Positions 1 to 8,943 of a DNA stretch of 62,793 bases are shown one piece after another. Every line of letters begins with the position of its first letter. Position 1 is the stretch's first letter. A program made the position numbers and the translations under genes. Source of the DNA: Anaerolineae bacterium (lineage in GTDB: Bacteria > Chloroflexota > Anaerolineae > Aggregatilineales > Aggregatilineaceae); the NCBI GenBank assembly GCA_016926875.1, contig JAFGNU010000081.1, positions 1-62,793 of the forward strand, in the 5' to 3' direction. The notes under the pieces are model-generated. The model worked only from the letters and a program-made list of their open reading frames with translations, had not been told where the DNA came from and did not search any database.

Positions 1-95
1 GAACCCTCGGTCCTAGCGTTTAGTTCCTCTTCGGCGCTCGCACGTCTTTCTGCTGTTTCCTATCACTCTGCTGTTGTTAAGGTGCTGGAGGAAAG

Positions 96-118
96 AAAAA
101 ACCGACGAATTCCGTCGG
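96..118 (-). terminator. rho-independent terminator (minus)
   Basis: On the minus strand a CCGACG/CGTCGG stem (102-107 with 113-118, 5-nt loop) is followed at once by six T (96-101). It would end leftward transcription from the promoter at 347-374. Confidence 0.8.
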
Positions 119-340
119 CTTTAGACACATCAGTTCACAAAAACTCTGACTCGAACTAGAATTGTGTCTATAGCCTCCTTTTGTTATGGGTGAGCCAGCA
201 AAAAACAAAGCCTGCACACCGCCACTCTTATCGAGCGTAATCATATGTTAACACACAATCACGTCCCTGACAAGAGCTATTTGATTTCGGTTTGAAATCT
301 GCAAGGTTTGGTAGTGATCAGGTAGCATCACCAGACCCGA
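96..340 (-). ncRNA. putative structured small RNA
   Basis: No credible ORF lies between the perfect minus-strand promoter at 347-374 and the strong terminator at 96-118, so a transcript of about 240 nt is predicted. Near its 3' end, complementary arms at 163-170 and 122-129 (TAGACACA/TGTGTCTA) enclose a second pairing, 153-158 with 131-136. This makes a long interrupted hairpin just before the terminator hairpin. Near the 5' end GGTGAT can pair with ATCACT. I do not recognise 6S, tmRNA, RNase P or SRP RNA signatures. A 5' leader of something further left is excluded only if the terminator works. The RNA class is unknown; the boundaries are inferred from promoter and terminator. Confidence 0.5.
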
Positions 341-346
341 GGAGGC

Positions 347-374
347 ATTATAGCTGGGAAAAACGATCTGTCAA
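347..374 (-). promoter_or_regulatory. consensus sigma-70 promoter of the small RNA
   Basis: On the minus strand TTGACA (369-374) and TATAAT (347-352) match the consensus exactly, with a 16-bp spacer. Transcription would start near 340 and run left, away from the protein-coding operon. Confidence 0.75.
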
Positions 375-409
375 GCCCTTTTGCTTGTTTTTTCAAACAG
401 TTCCCCGGA

Positions 410-1504
410 TCAGTCCGATTCCAGGCCCAGCCAATGCTGTTGATAGAGCGCCCACTCGCGCGAATCGGTTGTTTTGTATTCGTACAAGCCCACGCTCTTG
501 ATCCATTTTTTATTATCGCCTGCTCGCTGCCTACCACGTTGCACACCACGGATCGCAGCACGGACACTTTCTACTTCAGGATCGTGCTCAGGGGCCGCAT
601 CATATGTTGGCAGTGCCACAACGACCGGGACCGGATTTTCCAGTTCTGCCAGCGTCGTTACGTAATTCTCCACCTGGTAGGCTACCCAGGTTTCATAATC
701 TGCCACATTATCCAGGCCGCTTGCATGGGCCATCACAACTATCTCATCGACCAGCAGCAACCCTACGCGCTGCTTATAGTTCATATCCCAGGTCAGTTCC
801 GGCTCTGTGGTTGAGCCGATAGGAATATCCGGGTCAACAGGAATACGATCGGGCGGCACCGTGACCGACAGCAGCGCCTCCTCGCCTATCACCTCACGCA
901 GCCCGCGCAGTAGTTGGATAAAAGCCTCGCTATCATTGAGCACAGTCCGCCCGTTGAGCTGCACACCGTCAAACTTCCATTCATGCACCGCCCGGTGTGC
1001 CAGGGCAGTTACCATTGACTGCTGCTCAGGCTGCGCGATCTGCTCACCCGACATCCTGAGCCACAGCAGGATTTCGACCGACGGGTACGCTTTTCGCAGC
1101 GCAGCCGCAAACTCGGCGGCATATTCACCTTCGATCAGCGAGCCATCGCCGCGCCAGGCGGAGCTTTCCAGGTACACTCGATCAATGTAATTCGATTCCA
1201 GGCGCTCGCCCAACTGCTTGACGGCGGTTCCATTAACAGGCTCTGTTGTCCAGGCGAACTCCAGCCAGGTGCTGTTTCCGCCCGGCACGTCGTCATCCTC
1301 AAACGCCGGCAGCACCACCTGCCGCACGATGATCACGACGACGATCAGCAGCACAATCGCAGCCGCCCCCCACATGCCCCAGCGCATCCAGCTTGATCCC
1401 GAATCCAGGCGAACATGCCCCCGGCTGGATCGCACTCTTGGACGTTGGCGCGTGTGCCCGGTCCGGCGTCTTGCTTTTCGCTGTTCAGTCCGACGGTTCG
1501 ACAT
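410..1504 (-). CDS. membrane-anchored TIM-barrel protein, GH18-like
   Basis: A 364-residue protein with a basic N-terminus, one membrane segment at about residues 45-65, and a long outside domain that looks like a TIM barrel of the GH18/YaaH kind. The stretch KFDGVQLNG sits where GH18 enzymes have the DxxDxDxE catalytic strand, but the acidic catalytic residues are absent. It may therefore bind sugar polymers without cleaving them, or belong to another barrel family. The start chosen is the ATG at 1504, which overlaps the end of ybeY by 20 bp; an upstream in-frame ATG at 1621 would lie well inside ybeY. It is the last gene of the minus-strand block. Function is inferred from fold only. Confidence 0.6.
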   Translation of the reverse strand: MSNRRTEQRKARRRTGHTRQRPRVRSSRGHVRLDSGSSWMRWGMWGAAAIVLLIVVVIIVRQVVLPAFEDDDVPGGNSTWLEFAWTTEPVNGTAVKQLGERLESNYIDRVYLESSAWRGDGSLIEGEYAAEFAAALRKAYPSVEILLWLRMSGEQIAQPEQQSMVTALAHRAVHEWKFDGVQLNGRTVLNDSEAFIQLLRGLREVIGEEALLSVTVPPDRIPVDPDIPIGSTTEPELTWDMNYKQRVGLLLVDEIVVMAHASGLDNVADYETWVAYQVENYVTTLAELENPVPVVVALPTYDAAPEHDPEVESVRAAIRGVQRGRQRAGDNKKWIKSVGLYEYKTTDSREWALYQQHWLGLESD

Positions 1505-2006
1505 CGTCCGAAGAATCTGGAAACTCAAACAACGGAACGGTAATGGCGATACCCATCGCCTGCAAAGCTTTCGATTGAATCGCCCACATGGTGGATTGGC
1601 GTTCCGGTGTGTCGTGATCATAGCCCAGCAGGTGCAGTGTGCCGTGAATCACGGCCAGCAGCAGTTCGTCTGCCACTGTGTGCTTCTCGGCTTTTGCCTG
1701 CCGCTGGATATACGGCAGGGACAGCACCAGATCGCCCAGGTACGGCCTATCCTCAGCTTCGGGGACCGGTGCCGGATCGGCAGGAAAAGACAGCTCACCG
1801 CTCGGCGCATCGATGCCGCGAAACTGTTTGTTCAACCGTCGAACCGCTTCATCACCGGTGATCACAATGCTCAGCCCGGTTTCAGGGCCCAGATCATGCG
1901 CGTTCAGCACCCAATCTACAGCGCGTTGTAACCGGTCGGTGGGCAGATCATCGTCACCGGCTAGCTGTACCTGGATGTTCACATCATACGAAGGGCTGGT
2001 GCTCAT
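1485..2006 (-). CDS. ybeY: endoribonuclease YbeY (rRNA maturation factor)
   Basis: A 173-residue single-domain metalloprotein of the YbeY/UPF0054 family, which acts in 16S rRNA 3' end maturation and ribosome quality control. The zinc motif HGTLHLLGYDH is complete, with H121, H125 and H131. The family block around residues 59-74 (LNKQFRG...ELSFP) is also present. The start codon overlaps the stop of the upstream HD hydrolase gene (ATGA), which indicates translational coupling. Pairing with a PgpH-type gene is common outside Proteobacteria. Length is normal to slightly long for the family. Confidence 0.95.
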   Translation of the reverse strand: MSTSPSYDVNIQVQLAGDDDLPTDRLQRAVDWVLNAHDLGPETGLSIVITGDEAVRRLNKQFRGIDAPSGELSFPADPAPVPEAEDRPYLGDLVLSLPYIQRQAKAEKHTVADELLLAVIHGTLHLLGYDHDTPERQSTMWAIQSKALQAMGIAITVPLFEFPDSSDDVEPSD

Positions 2007-4444
2007 GGCGCTGCCTGCTCACTTCTACCCCCGGTCTTGGATGAATCCGGCGTTTCCGGTTCCCCGGTGGCGGTCTCCGGCTCTTTTTCTATTTGCGGCG
2101 CGTCCGGCTCTTGGACATCGACAGCCAGAGCTGCCTGGCTGTCGTCTTGCTCGGCGGTATTTTTGGATTCAACCGGGGTCACGTCCGCCTGCATCTCCTC
2201 CGCCTTGACTGCCGCGTTCTCGGCTGGCTTTTCTTCTTTGACAACGGCCTCGCCCGTGTCTTCCGGCTCTGTCTCAGCCGCAGGGGGATGTTCGCCTTGC
2301 GACAGGCGCGCATCTTCTCCAGCAGGCAGCGCTGCGGTCTGCCCAGGCGTGCCGGGATACGCGATCCGGGGATGGAACATCCCCTGTAAAGCTGCCAGGA
2401 ACGTATCGCGCAGGCTGCGCAAATCGTTGAGTGTCAAACCGCTTTCATCAAGCTGCCTGCCAGCCAGCCGGGCCTCGAATATAAAATCAACCGTTTCCTG
2501 AATATCTTCTTTGGTCTGTGGTCGGCGCGCCCGGACGCTGCTCTCGCAGCCATCGGCCAGCATCAAGATCGCCGTCTCGCGCGAACGCGGTCGCGGCCCC
2601 GGATACGTGAAATCCTGCACATTAACGGCTTCGCCTGTTGTTTCAGCGCGTTCTAGCGCTTGATGATAGAAATAGATTGTATGCGTAGTCCCGTGATGTT
2701 CGGTGATAAAGTCGCGTATACGGCGCGGCAGACGATAGCGCCGTGCCAGCCGCGCCCCTTCAGGTACGTGTCCGAGGATGATTCGAGCGCTCTGGTAGGG
2801 ATCGCCCAGTAGATCATGTGGATTCACACCATCCGCCTGGTTCTCTACAAAAAAGTGCGGGTTCAACACCTTGCCAACATCATGATACATGGCCGCCACG
2901 CGGACCAGCGCCGCGTTTGCGTTGATCTGCTGAGCACCCAATTCGGCCAGGTTTGCAACCTGCAAGCTGTGCTGGTATGTTCCGGGTGCCTCGCGCAGCA
3001 GGCGCAGCAGCAGGGGATGGTTTGGCTGCTGTAGCTCGACAATCTTAAGGCTGGTGGGGATGTTCAGCGCACTGCTGATCACGTACAGGCCGACCAGCGC
3101 CACCGCCGCCGACAATACGCCGTTGGCCAATCCTGCCACAGCCTGAGATACCACTGTAAAAAGGTCCGCCGAGGTTTCTGCGCCCAGGGCAAACACCACG
3201 GCCACGCAGGCGCTTGCAATACCGACCACGCCCCCGGCCACAAAATAGGAGTTCAGGCGTTCGGTACGCCCCAGGCTCAACACGCCAAGTGTGCCCCCCA
3301 GGCCGATCAGGACGGTGAATTCGAGCGAGTTCCCGTTCATAAAACCGACCAGCCCGGCCAGCACCACGACCATCACAATGCCAAGCTGCGGCCCGACCAG
3401 GGTTGTCACCAGAAACGCCAGCGCAGACGCCGGGTAATAGTAGGGGTCGGCCAGCCCATCCTGGCTGACTACCCGCGCGCCCAACAGGAAAAGCAAAAAC
3501 AACACGCCCAACAAGATGCTAAACGACGGATCGGACGCGATTTTGGGATAAAAACGCCTGATGTACACTCCCAACACAGCCGAAACCAGCAGCATCACCA
3601 ACAGCCCGCTGATAAAGCGCGGCGTCCGCCGCTGGGTGAGTTGCAGCAGGCCAAACTGCTCCAACGCCTCGATATGCGATGGCGCTGCGATCTCTCCCGC
3701 GCGAATGATCATCTGCCCGCGCTCAAATTTCCGAATCTCAACCGGCACGTTTTCGGCTGCTGTTTCCTGCGCCTGGCGTGTCAGCTCATCGTTATAAAAC
3801 GTGTTCGCCCGGATCAGATCGCCCACAATCGCCTGGATGATCTTCACCTCGGTTTCGCCATAGCTGGCGCTGATCAGGTTGGGCAGGTTGTCTTTTTTGG
3901 CCTGGATATTATCTTCGCGCACTTCGGTGTTCATCACGCGTTCGAGCAGCCGTATCACCTGGGCATCAATGCCGCGCCAGGTATCATCGTCCACGCTCAG
4001 CAGCGCATCAATAACCGAGTCGTCCAGGCTCAATTCGGTGATCGCGGCGACGTCCTGCCGCCTTTGATCCGGGGTGGCATAGTCATCAAAGTGCACGTTT
4101 TCGAGGTAATCCAGGATTTGGCGGGCCAGTTGGAGCTGTTCGCTTGCCAGGTTGGGATCGGGTGGATCATACACGGGGCGCACTGCTGCAACGGCGGCAT
4201 CGCGCTTCACCTGGGTGAGCACGTCACTTTCATACTTGATGCTGCGCGGCGCCAGGATATCCCTGGGCGCGACTTGCTCTTCTTGCAGCGCTACTTTGCT
4301 GCGCGACGGGATCAGTACATCATAGGCGACAATAACCGCGCCGCTCAGCACAAAGGCGGCCAGCAGCAGGATATATACCCCTATGTGCAGAAACCGTCGG
4401 GGTTGTTCCTGGGGCATGTCGGGCAACTGGTCTGCGAAGTCCAT
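2003..4444 (-). CDS. 7TM-HD family cyclic-dinucleotide phosphodiesterase (PgpH-like)
   Basis: An 813-residue membrane protein with the order seen in PgpH/YqfF: an N-terminal membrane helix (about 18-38), an extracellular 7TMR-HDED domain (about 40-285), a multi-helix membrane block (about 285-470) and a cytoplasmic HD domain. The HD motifs include YQHSLQVANLAE and YHDVGK. Characterised homologues hydrolyse c-di-AMP, so that is the likely substrate. A tail of over 100 residues rich in Glu, Ala and Pro follows the HD domain and looks disordered. I chose the ATG at 4444 because AGAGGAAT lies about 8 bp upstream; an in-frame start 12 codons further up has no such site. Coupled to ybeY downstream. 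Confidence 0.9.
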   Translation of the reverse strand: MDFADQLPDMPQEQPRRFLHIGVYILLLAAFVLSGAVIVAYDVLIPSRSKVALQEEQVAPRDILAPRSIKYESDVLTQVKRDAAVAAVRPVYDPPDPNLASEQLQLARQILDYLENVHFDDYATPDQRRQDVAAITELSLDDSVIDALLSVDDDTWRGIDAQVIRLLERVMNTEVREDNIQAKKDNLPNLISASYGETEVKIIQAIVGDLIRANTFYNDELTRQAQETAAENVPVEIRKFERGQMIIRAGEIAAPSHIEALEQFGLLQLTQRRTPRFISGLLVMLLVSAVLGVYIRRFYPKIASDPSFSILLGVLFLLFLLGARVVSQDGLADPYYYPASALAFLVTTLVGPQLGIVMVVVLAGLVGFMNGNSLEFTVLIGLGGTLGVLSLGRTERLNSYFVAGGVVGIASACVAVVFALGAETSADLFTVVSQAVAGLANGVLSAAVALVGLYVISSALNIPTSLKIVELQQPNHPLLLRLLREAPGTYQHSLQVANLAELGAQQINANAALVRVAAMYHDVGKVLNPHFFVENQADGVNPHDLLGDPYQSARIILGHVPEGARLARRYRLPRRIRDFITEHHGTTHTIYFYHQALERAETTGEAVNVQDFTYPGPRPRSRETAILMLADGCESSVRARRPQTKEDIQETVDFIFEARLAGRQLDESGLTLNDLRSLRDTFLAALQGMFHPRIAYPGTPGQTAALPAGEDARLSQGEHPPAAETEPEDTGEAVVKEEKPAENAAVKAEEMQADVTPVESKNTAEQDDSQAALAVDVQEPDAPQIEKEPETATGEPETPDSSKTGGRSEQAAP

Positions 4445-4549
4445 GCTGCGAATTCCTCTAAAACTGTCAGCGGGCACCACCGCGCCCGCTATCTGTGTCG
4501 AGTTGTTGCCAGCTACGGCGTGATCCGGGCCGCCGGGTAACAGGTCCTC

Positions 4550-4993
4550 TCACCGGAGCATTTCCTGTACAATCGCATTCACCTGCTTACCGTCGGCTTT
4601 GCCTTTTACCTTCGGCATCAACACGCGCATCACACTGCCGGTATCGCGCGGCGTCGTCGCGCCGACTTCCTGGATGGCTTCGCGAACCAGTTCCTCGATC
4701 TCGTCACGAGAAAGCTGCTTTGGCAGATAGCCTTCGATCACGTCCAGTTCGAACTGCGCTTCTTCGGCCAGGTCTGTACGCCCGGCGTTTTCCCGTTCTT
4801 CAATCGCTTCGCGACGCACTTTGGCTTCGGCCACCAGCACACCCAGGGCGTCGCTTTCGGACAGCTCAATTCTTTTGTCGATCTCAACCTGTTTAAACGC
4901 TGCCATCAACCCGCGCAGCACCTGGCGGCGTTGGATGTCGCCGGACTTCATCGCTATTTTTAAATCCTGCGCAATTTTCTCTTTGGGATGCAT
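4550..4993 (-). CDS. yqeY: GatB/YqeY domain-containing protein
   Basis: A 147-residue YqeY-family protein. YqeY resembles the C-terminal tRNA-binding part of GatB, and its cellular role is poorly defined. The sequence begins MHPKEKIAQDLKIAMKSGD and has the family's LPKQLS and VMRVLMPKVKGKADG regions. The ATG at 4993 is preceded by AGAGGAAACC. The longer frame reaching 5098 would overlap the HIT gene and is unlikely. It lies between the HIT protein and the HD hydrolase in one minus-strand block. Confidence 0.9.
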   Translation of the reverse strand: MHPKEKIAQDLKIAMKSGDIQRRQVLRGLMAAFKQVEIDKRIELSESDALGVLVAEAKVRREAIEERENAGRTDLAEEAQFELDVIEGYLPKQLSRDEIEELVREAIQEVGATTPRDTGSVMRVLMPKVKGKADGKQVNAIVQEMLR

Positions 4994-5082
4994 GGTTTCC
5001 TCTTCCTGGCTCGCCAACTCAATCGCATTATAGCGGGCGCCGCACTCACTGCCAAGCCGATCACCGGACAGCGAACAACCGG

Positions 5083-5424
5083 TTATCCCGGCGGCCACTG
5101 CATACGCCGTCCGCCCAACACGTGCAAATGCACATGAAATACCGACTGTCCGCCGTTCCGCCCCTGGTTCAACACCAGCCGGTAGCCGCTCTCGGCGATG
5201 CCTTCCTGGCGTGCCACCCTGGCGGCAGCACTCACCAGGTGCCCGGCTATCCGCGCGTTCGAATCGTCAAAATCCAGCGGCCCGGTGATGTGGTCGCGCG
5301 GCACGATCAAAATATGCACCGGTGCCTGCGGGTTGATGTCACGGAACGCCACAACATGATCGTCCTCGTATACAATATCGGCAGGTCGCTGCCGGGCCAC
5401 AATCCGGCAGAACGGACAGTTCAT
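5083..5424 (-). CDS. HIT family nucleotide-binding protein (HINT type)
   Basis: A 113-residue histidine-triad protein. The catalytic motif HVHLHVLGG is near the C-terminus, and the N-terminal CPFC pair resembles zinc-containing HINT proteins. Family members hydrolyse nucleoside phosphoramidates and similar AMP conjugates; the substrate here is not predictable. GAGGGAG precedes the ATG at 5424, which leaves a short gap after mtaB. The longer frame to 5466 would overlap mtaB. Confidence 0.93.
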   Translation of the reverse strand: MNCPFCRIVARQRPADIVYEDDHVVAFRDINPQAPVHILIVPRDHITGPLDFDDSNARIAGHLVSAAARVARQEGIAESGYRLVLNQGRNGGQSVFHVHLHVLGGRRMQWPPG

Positions 5425-5446
5425 CGATCTCCCTCGCTTGATATGC

Positions 5447-6742
5447 TCACCAGGCGGCAGGCGCAATCACTGCGCGCATACCCTGGCCGGTCACTTCGAC
5501 CAGGCGCACGCGGGTGATGGTGTTGGTCAGCGCTGCCGGAGCGTCCATTTCCACTCGGATATAATTATCGGTCAGGCCGGTATTCCGAAAGCCCGCTTCC
5601 GATGCGCCGGTTACCTGCTCCCACAGCACCGGCATGTCCCGGCCTGCAAAGCGTGCGAAAAAACGCCGCGCGCCCTCGTCAGACAGCGCCAGCAGCCGGG
5701 CGCTGCGCTCTTTTCTCACGCGGGCGGGCACCTGGCTGGGCATCCGTGCCGCTGCCGTCCCTTTGCGCGCCGAGTAACGAAAAACGTGCAGCTTCATAAA
5801 ATCCATCTCGCGCACAAATGCGGTGCTCGCCTCAAATTCGGCGTCCGTCTCGCCGGGGAAGCCTGCGATTATATCGGTGCTCAGCGCCAGATCGGGAATC
5901 GCAGCCCGCGCCGCGCCAACCAGCGCGCGGAACGACGCCTGATCTGTGCGGCGGGCCATCCGGCGCAGCGTGGCATCACACCCGCTTTGCAGGGGCAGGT
6001 GCAAATGGCGGCACAGCCGCGCGTTGGCCCACAGTTCGAAGAAGCGCGGCGACAGGTCCCAGGGTTCGAGCGATGACAGCCGCAGCCGGGGCACATCTGT
6101 CTGCGCCAGAATCGACTGCACCAGGTGCAGCAGCCCGTCGCGCTCCCCGTGATCGTGCCCATACGAACCCAGGTGTACGCCGGTCAGCACGGCTTCCTGG
6201 TAGCCTGCCGCTGCCAACGCCTGAATTTCGCGCACAATGTCATCCGCCGGGCGGCAGCGATTCGATCCGCGCGCAATCGTCGTCACGCAAAACGTGCAGC
6301 GGTTGTCGCAGCCATCCTGCACCTTCACAAACGCCCGTGTGCGCCCCAATGCGCCGTTCCCCGGTTCGCGGAGCAGCGGCTCCAGGTCGAACGGTTCTGC
6401 CGGAATCGCTGCGCCGTTCACCAGCGAGACCAGCCGGTCTTTATCCAGGTTATTCACTATCCGGGCCACACCCGGCAGCGCAGTGACCCGTTCCGGCGAC
6501 AGGTGTGCATAGCAGCCCGTCGCTACAATCCGGGCGCCGGGATTGTCACGATGAATGCGGCGAATCACGCTGCGGCTGGATCGTTCTGCCTCGCCTGTGA
6601 CGGCGCAGGTGTTCACCACGCACAGATCAGCCTCCGCCGCTGACGGCACCACCGTATGCCCCGCCGCGCGGAAGCGGCGCGCCAGCGTTTCGATCTCGCT
6701 CTGGTTCAACCGGCAGCCGACTGTATCCAGGTAAACGTTCAT
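5447..6742 (-). CDS. mtaB: tRNA (N6-threonylcarbamoyladenosine(37)-C2)-methylthiotransferase MtaB
   Basis: A 431-residue radical-SAM methylthiotransferase that converts t6A37 to ms2t6A37 in ANN-decoding tRNAs. The N-terminal cluster ligands are visible in VGCRLNQ, NTCAVTGEAE and ATGCYAH. The radical-SAM motif is CDNRCTFC, followed by a TRAM-like C-terminus. The first residues and the length fit MtaB/YqeV better than MiaB or RimO. GGAAGAG lies 8 bp before the ATG at 6742; a GTG three codons earlier overlaps the upstream stop and has no spacing for this site. Confidence 0.92.
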   Translation of the reverse strand: MNVYLDTVGCRLNQSEIETLARRFRAAGHTVVPSAAEADLCVVNTCAVTGEAERSSRSVIRRIHRDNPGARIVATGCYAHLSPERVTALPGVARIVNNLDKDRLVSLVNGAAIPAEPFDLEPLLREPGNGALGRTRAFVKVQDGCDNRCTFCVTTIARGSNRCRPADDIVREIQALAAAGYQEAVLTGVHLGSYGHDHGERDGLLHLVQSILAQTDVPRLRLSSLEPWDLSPRFFELWANARLCRHLHLPLQSGCDATLRRMARRTDQASFRALVGAARAAIPDLALSTDIIAGFPGETDAEFEASTAFVREMDFMKLHVFRYSARKGTAAARMPSQVPARVRKERSARLLALSDEGARRFFARFAGRDMPVLWEQVTGASEAGFRNTGLTDNYIRVEMDAPAALTNTITRVRLVEVTGQGMRAVIAPAAW

Positions 6743-6747
6743 CCCGC

Positions 6748-8148
6748 TCACTCTTCCGGCACCTGCATGGCATCCGGCTGCGGTCCGGTGATCACCACGT
6801 CGTCAAATGCCACCACCACGTCGGCGCTCAGGTCCACGCTGGAACCAGCCGTCAGCGCGATCTTGCCCTGCGAAAAGCTCTCATCCCGGTAGCTGTACGT
6901 CAGGTCATCGGTGAAACAGATGCCGGGGCCTTCCCATTCGGCCCACATGCTGTTTTCGTTCTCGCCGCGCAGGCACAGCGGCATCAGTTGATCGTTTACG
7001 AAGAACATAAACTCATCTTCATAGGCCAACACGCGGATTGTATTGGCCTGTTCGCCCTGCCGGATGACTTCCGTTATGCCCCACGCGCTGATCACCTCCA
7101 GTTCACCGTTTTGCTGCTTGACCAGCGAATAGTAACCATCGGCACTGATCAGGAACGCATAGTAGTTGTCCAGATTGCGGTAGCGGAAGATCACACCGTA
7201 CTGGTTATCGACCGGACCGGAAACCTGCCGCCCTGCGACGCGCAGGTCCATATCGTTGAATTTGCGATCCAGCACAGAAAATACTATCGCGTTGGTTTCG
7301 GACGATCCATACGTGATTACCAGCGTCCCGCCCTCAACCGGCGGCATATCGTCCCCGCCAGTGACTAGGCTCAGATCGTTGACGCTGGCAATCTGCGCTG
7401 AATCGCGGCCCGGATACAGGTCCCATTCTTCGTTCAGCGCGTCAAACGAGGTGGCATACAGCAGATCGCCCGGTTCAGGGCGCGCTATCGGCAGGTCAAT
7501 CCAATCCGTCATCACCGCCAGTACCACGCCGATACCAACCAGCACCAACAGCCACAAGCCAAGCACCACATACCGCACCCGGCGCAGCAGCCGGTTTGGC
7601 GCGGTTTCATCTACCACCATCGCACGCCGCAGTCCAGCCGAAAACAGCCGTACCATATACCACAGCGCCAGGATCGCCTGGACAAACAGGATCACTGCCG
7701 CGCCGCGCAGCCCTATCTGTATCACGCTGGCTGGGATGACAGGCACGTCTAGCTCCAGGCGCCACAATACCACGCTCAGCGGCAGGCCCAGCAGCAGCAT
7801 CAGGGACGACAGGCGGGCAAACATCACCCCGGCATGCTCGCCCTGGTAGAGATAGTGCACGGTCCGAAGCTGAATCAGGCTCGCCACACCCAGAACCAGC
7901 ATCACGATCACTTTCAACTGGGTTGACGTGTCGTATATATCTCTGGGCCGGGTGATCCTCAGGTTCCAGTTCAAGCCAATGCGCTGGAATTCGTTCATAT
8001 GCAGGTAGGCCAGCCCAAGCGCACCGACCAGCAGCAGCAGTCCGGCCAGGGTGAAATGAATCCGCATCGCACGTAACACCCTGGTATAACGCCCATTCAC
8101 CTCGTGCCCGTTTGACAGGCGGTGAAAAGGCGCGATTGCGTTCGCCAT
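6748..8148 (-). CDS. polytopic membrane protein with C-terminal beta-sandwich domain
   Basis: A 466-residue protein of unknown function. About five or six membrane helices fill residues 28-225. An outside domain of about 230 residues follows, with the pattern of a concanavalin/LamG-like jelly roll (YGVIFRYRNLDNYYAFLIS, FMFFVNDQ, VVAFDDVVIT). This C-terminal half is clearly related to the product of the next gene upstream, so the two look like paralogues. Such domains often bind carbohydrate. Its stop overlaps the region of the mtaB start, so it is probably cotranscribed with it. The ligand is unknown. Confidence 0.75.
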   Translation of the reverse strand: MANAIAPFHRLSNGHEVNGRYTRVLRAMRIHFTLAGLLLLVGALGLAYLHMNEFQRIGLNWNLRITRPRDIYDTSTQLKVIVMLVLGVASLIQLRTVHYLYQGEHAGVMFARLSSLMLLLGLPLSVVLWRLELDVPVIPASVIQIGLRGAAVILFVQAILALWYMVRLFSAGLRRAMVVDETAPNRLLRRVRYVVLGLWLLVLVGIGVVLAVMTDWIDLPIARPEPGDLLYATSFDALNEEWDLYPGRDSAQIASVNDLSLVTGGDDMPPVEGGTLVITYGSSETNAIVFSVLDRKFNDMDLRVAGRQVSGPVDNQYGVIFRYRNLDNYYAFLISADGYYSLVKQQNGELEVISAWGITEVIRQGEQANTIRVLAYEDEFMFFVNDQLMPLCLRGENENSMWAEWEGPGICFTDDLTYSYRDESFSQGKIALTAGSSVDLSADVVVAFDDVVITGPQPDAMQVPEE

Positions 8149-8150
8149 GC

Positions 8151-8846
8151 CTACCTGTCCTCCGGAATGTCGCTCACCAGGATATCGTCAAACAGCACGT
8201 CGATATACCCCCTCCCGGACAGAGCAACCAGCCCAAAGATGCCATCCTGCACCGCTTCGCCTGCCAGGTGGTCCGCTAGTTGGTCATCCACATAGAACGT
8301 AAACATATCACCTACCCGTTCAACGCGCAGTAACACGGCAGCCTCACCGGCTTCACGCTCAACCGGTCCGGCTTCAGGCGGCGTCAGGTCGATCCAGTTG
8401 AACCCGTCGCGCTGCAAAAACCGCCATTCACCCTGTGGCGATACAACCAGCGCGTAAAAGTTCTCATCACCGGCATAGGCTACAACCAGCCCAAACCATG
8501 AATCCGGACTGCCTTCCCGGAACTCTGCCGTCACCTCTACGGCATAATTCTCCAGCGCCAGGTCAAAATCGGGCACCGACCACGCGCTGACGCCCGGCGA
8601 AACGATGCGTATATTCAGCCCCGCCTCCCGGTATGCAACCGATCGTTTAGGCGTCTCTTCCACCTGCCACCGGTTGCTGTAAGTCGTGAAGTCGTCTTGA
8701 AATAAGGTGTTGCCCGGTGTGGGCGTGCCGGTTTGGCCCGGCGCTGCGGCTGCCGGATCGGCAGTTTCCCCGACCAGCCCTGCCCAGCCCAGGCTTATCG
8801 CCCCGGCCAGCAATACCGCCGCCCCAACTCTAAACAGCATATCCAT
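8151..8846 (-). CDS. exported or anchored beta-sandwich (LamG-like) protein
   Basis: A 231-residue protein. One hydrophobic segment at about residues 5-24 acts as signal or anchor, followed by a Thr/Pro/Gly linker and one jelly-roll domain (NFYALVVSPQGEWRFL, FTFYVDDQLADH, IDVLFDDILVSD). The domain matches the C-terminal half of its downstream neighbour in order of motifs. I chose the ATG at 8846 because GGGGATTG precedes it and the signal-like helix follows; the longer frame to 9125 reads through intergenic and TPR sequence. No lipobox cysteine is visible. Confidence 0.75.
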   Translation of the reverse strand: MDMLFRVGAAVLLAGAISLGWAGLVGETADPAAAAPGQTGTPTPGNTLFQDDFTTYSNRWQVEETPKRSVAYREAGLNIRIVSPGVSAWSVPDFDLALENYAVEVTAEFREGSPDSWFGLVVAYAGDENFYALVVSPQGEWRFLQRDGFNWIDLTPPEAGPVEREAGEAAVLLRVERVGDMFTFYVDDQLADHLAGEAVQDGIFGLVALSGRGYIDVLFDDILVSDIPEDR

Positions 8847-8943
8847 CAATCCCCGGTTGCCGTCCAATACCACCCGGAATTGTAGCACGCCCCTTACAAA
8901 GTTCACACGATGCAAACTCGCCTGATACCCTATCGCTGGCCGA

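Noticed and set aside
83..95. GGAGGAAAG on the plus strand, similar to the start of the conserved RNase P RNA motif
   Set aside because: The rest of the motif and the downstream conserved RNase P elements are missing.
2816..4540. Long plus-strand frames opposite the HD phosphodiesterase
   Set aside because: They lack family motifs and ribosome sites and lie fully antisense to a well-supported gene.
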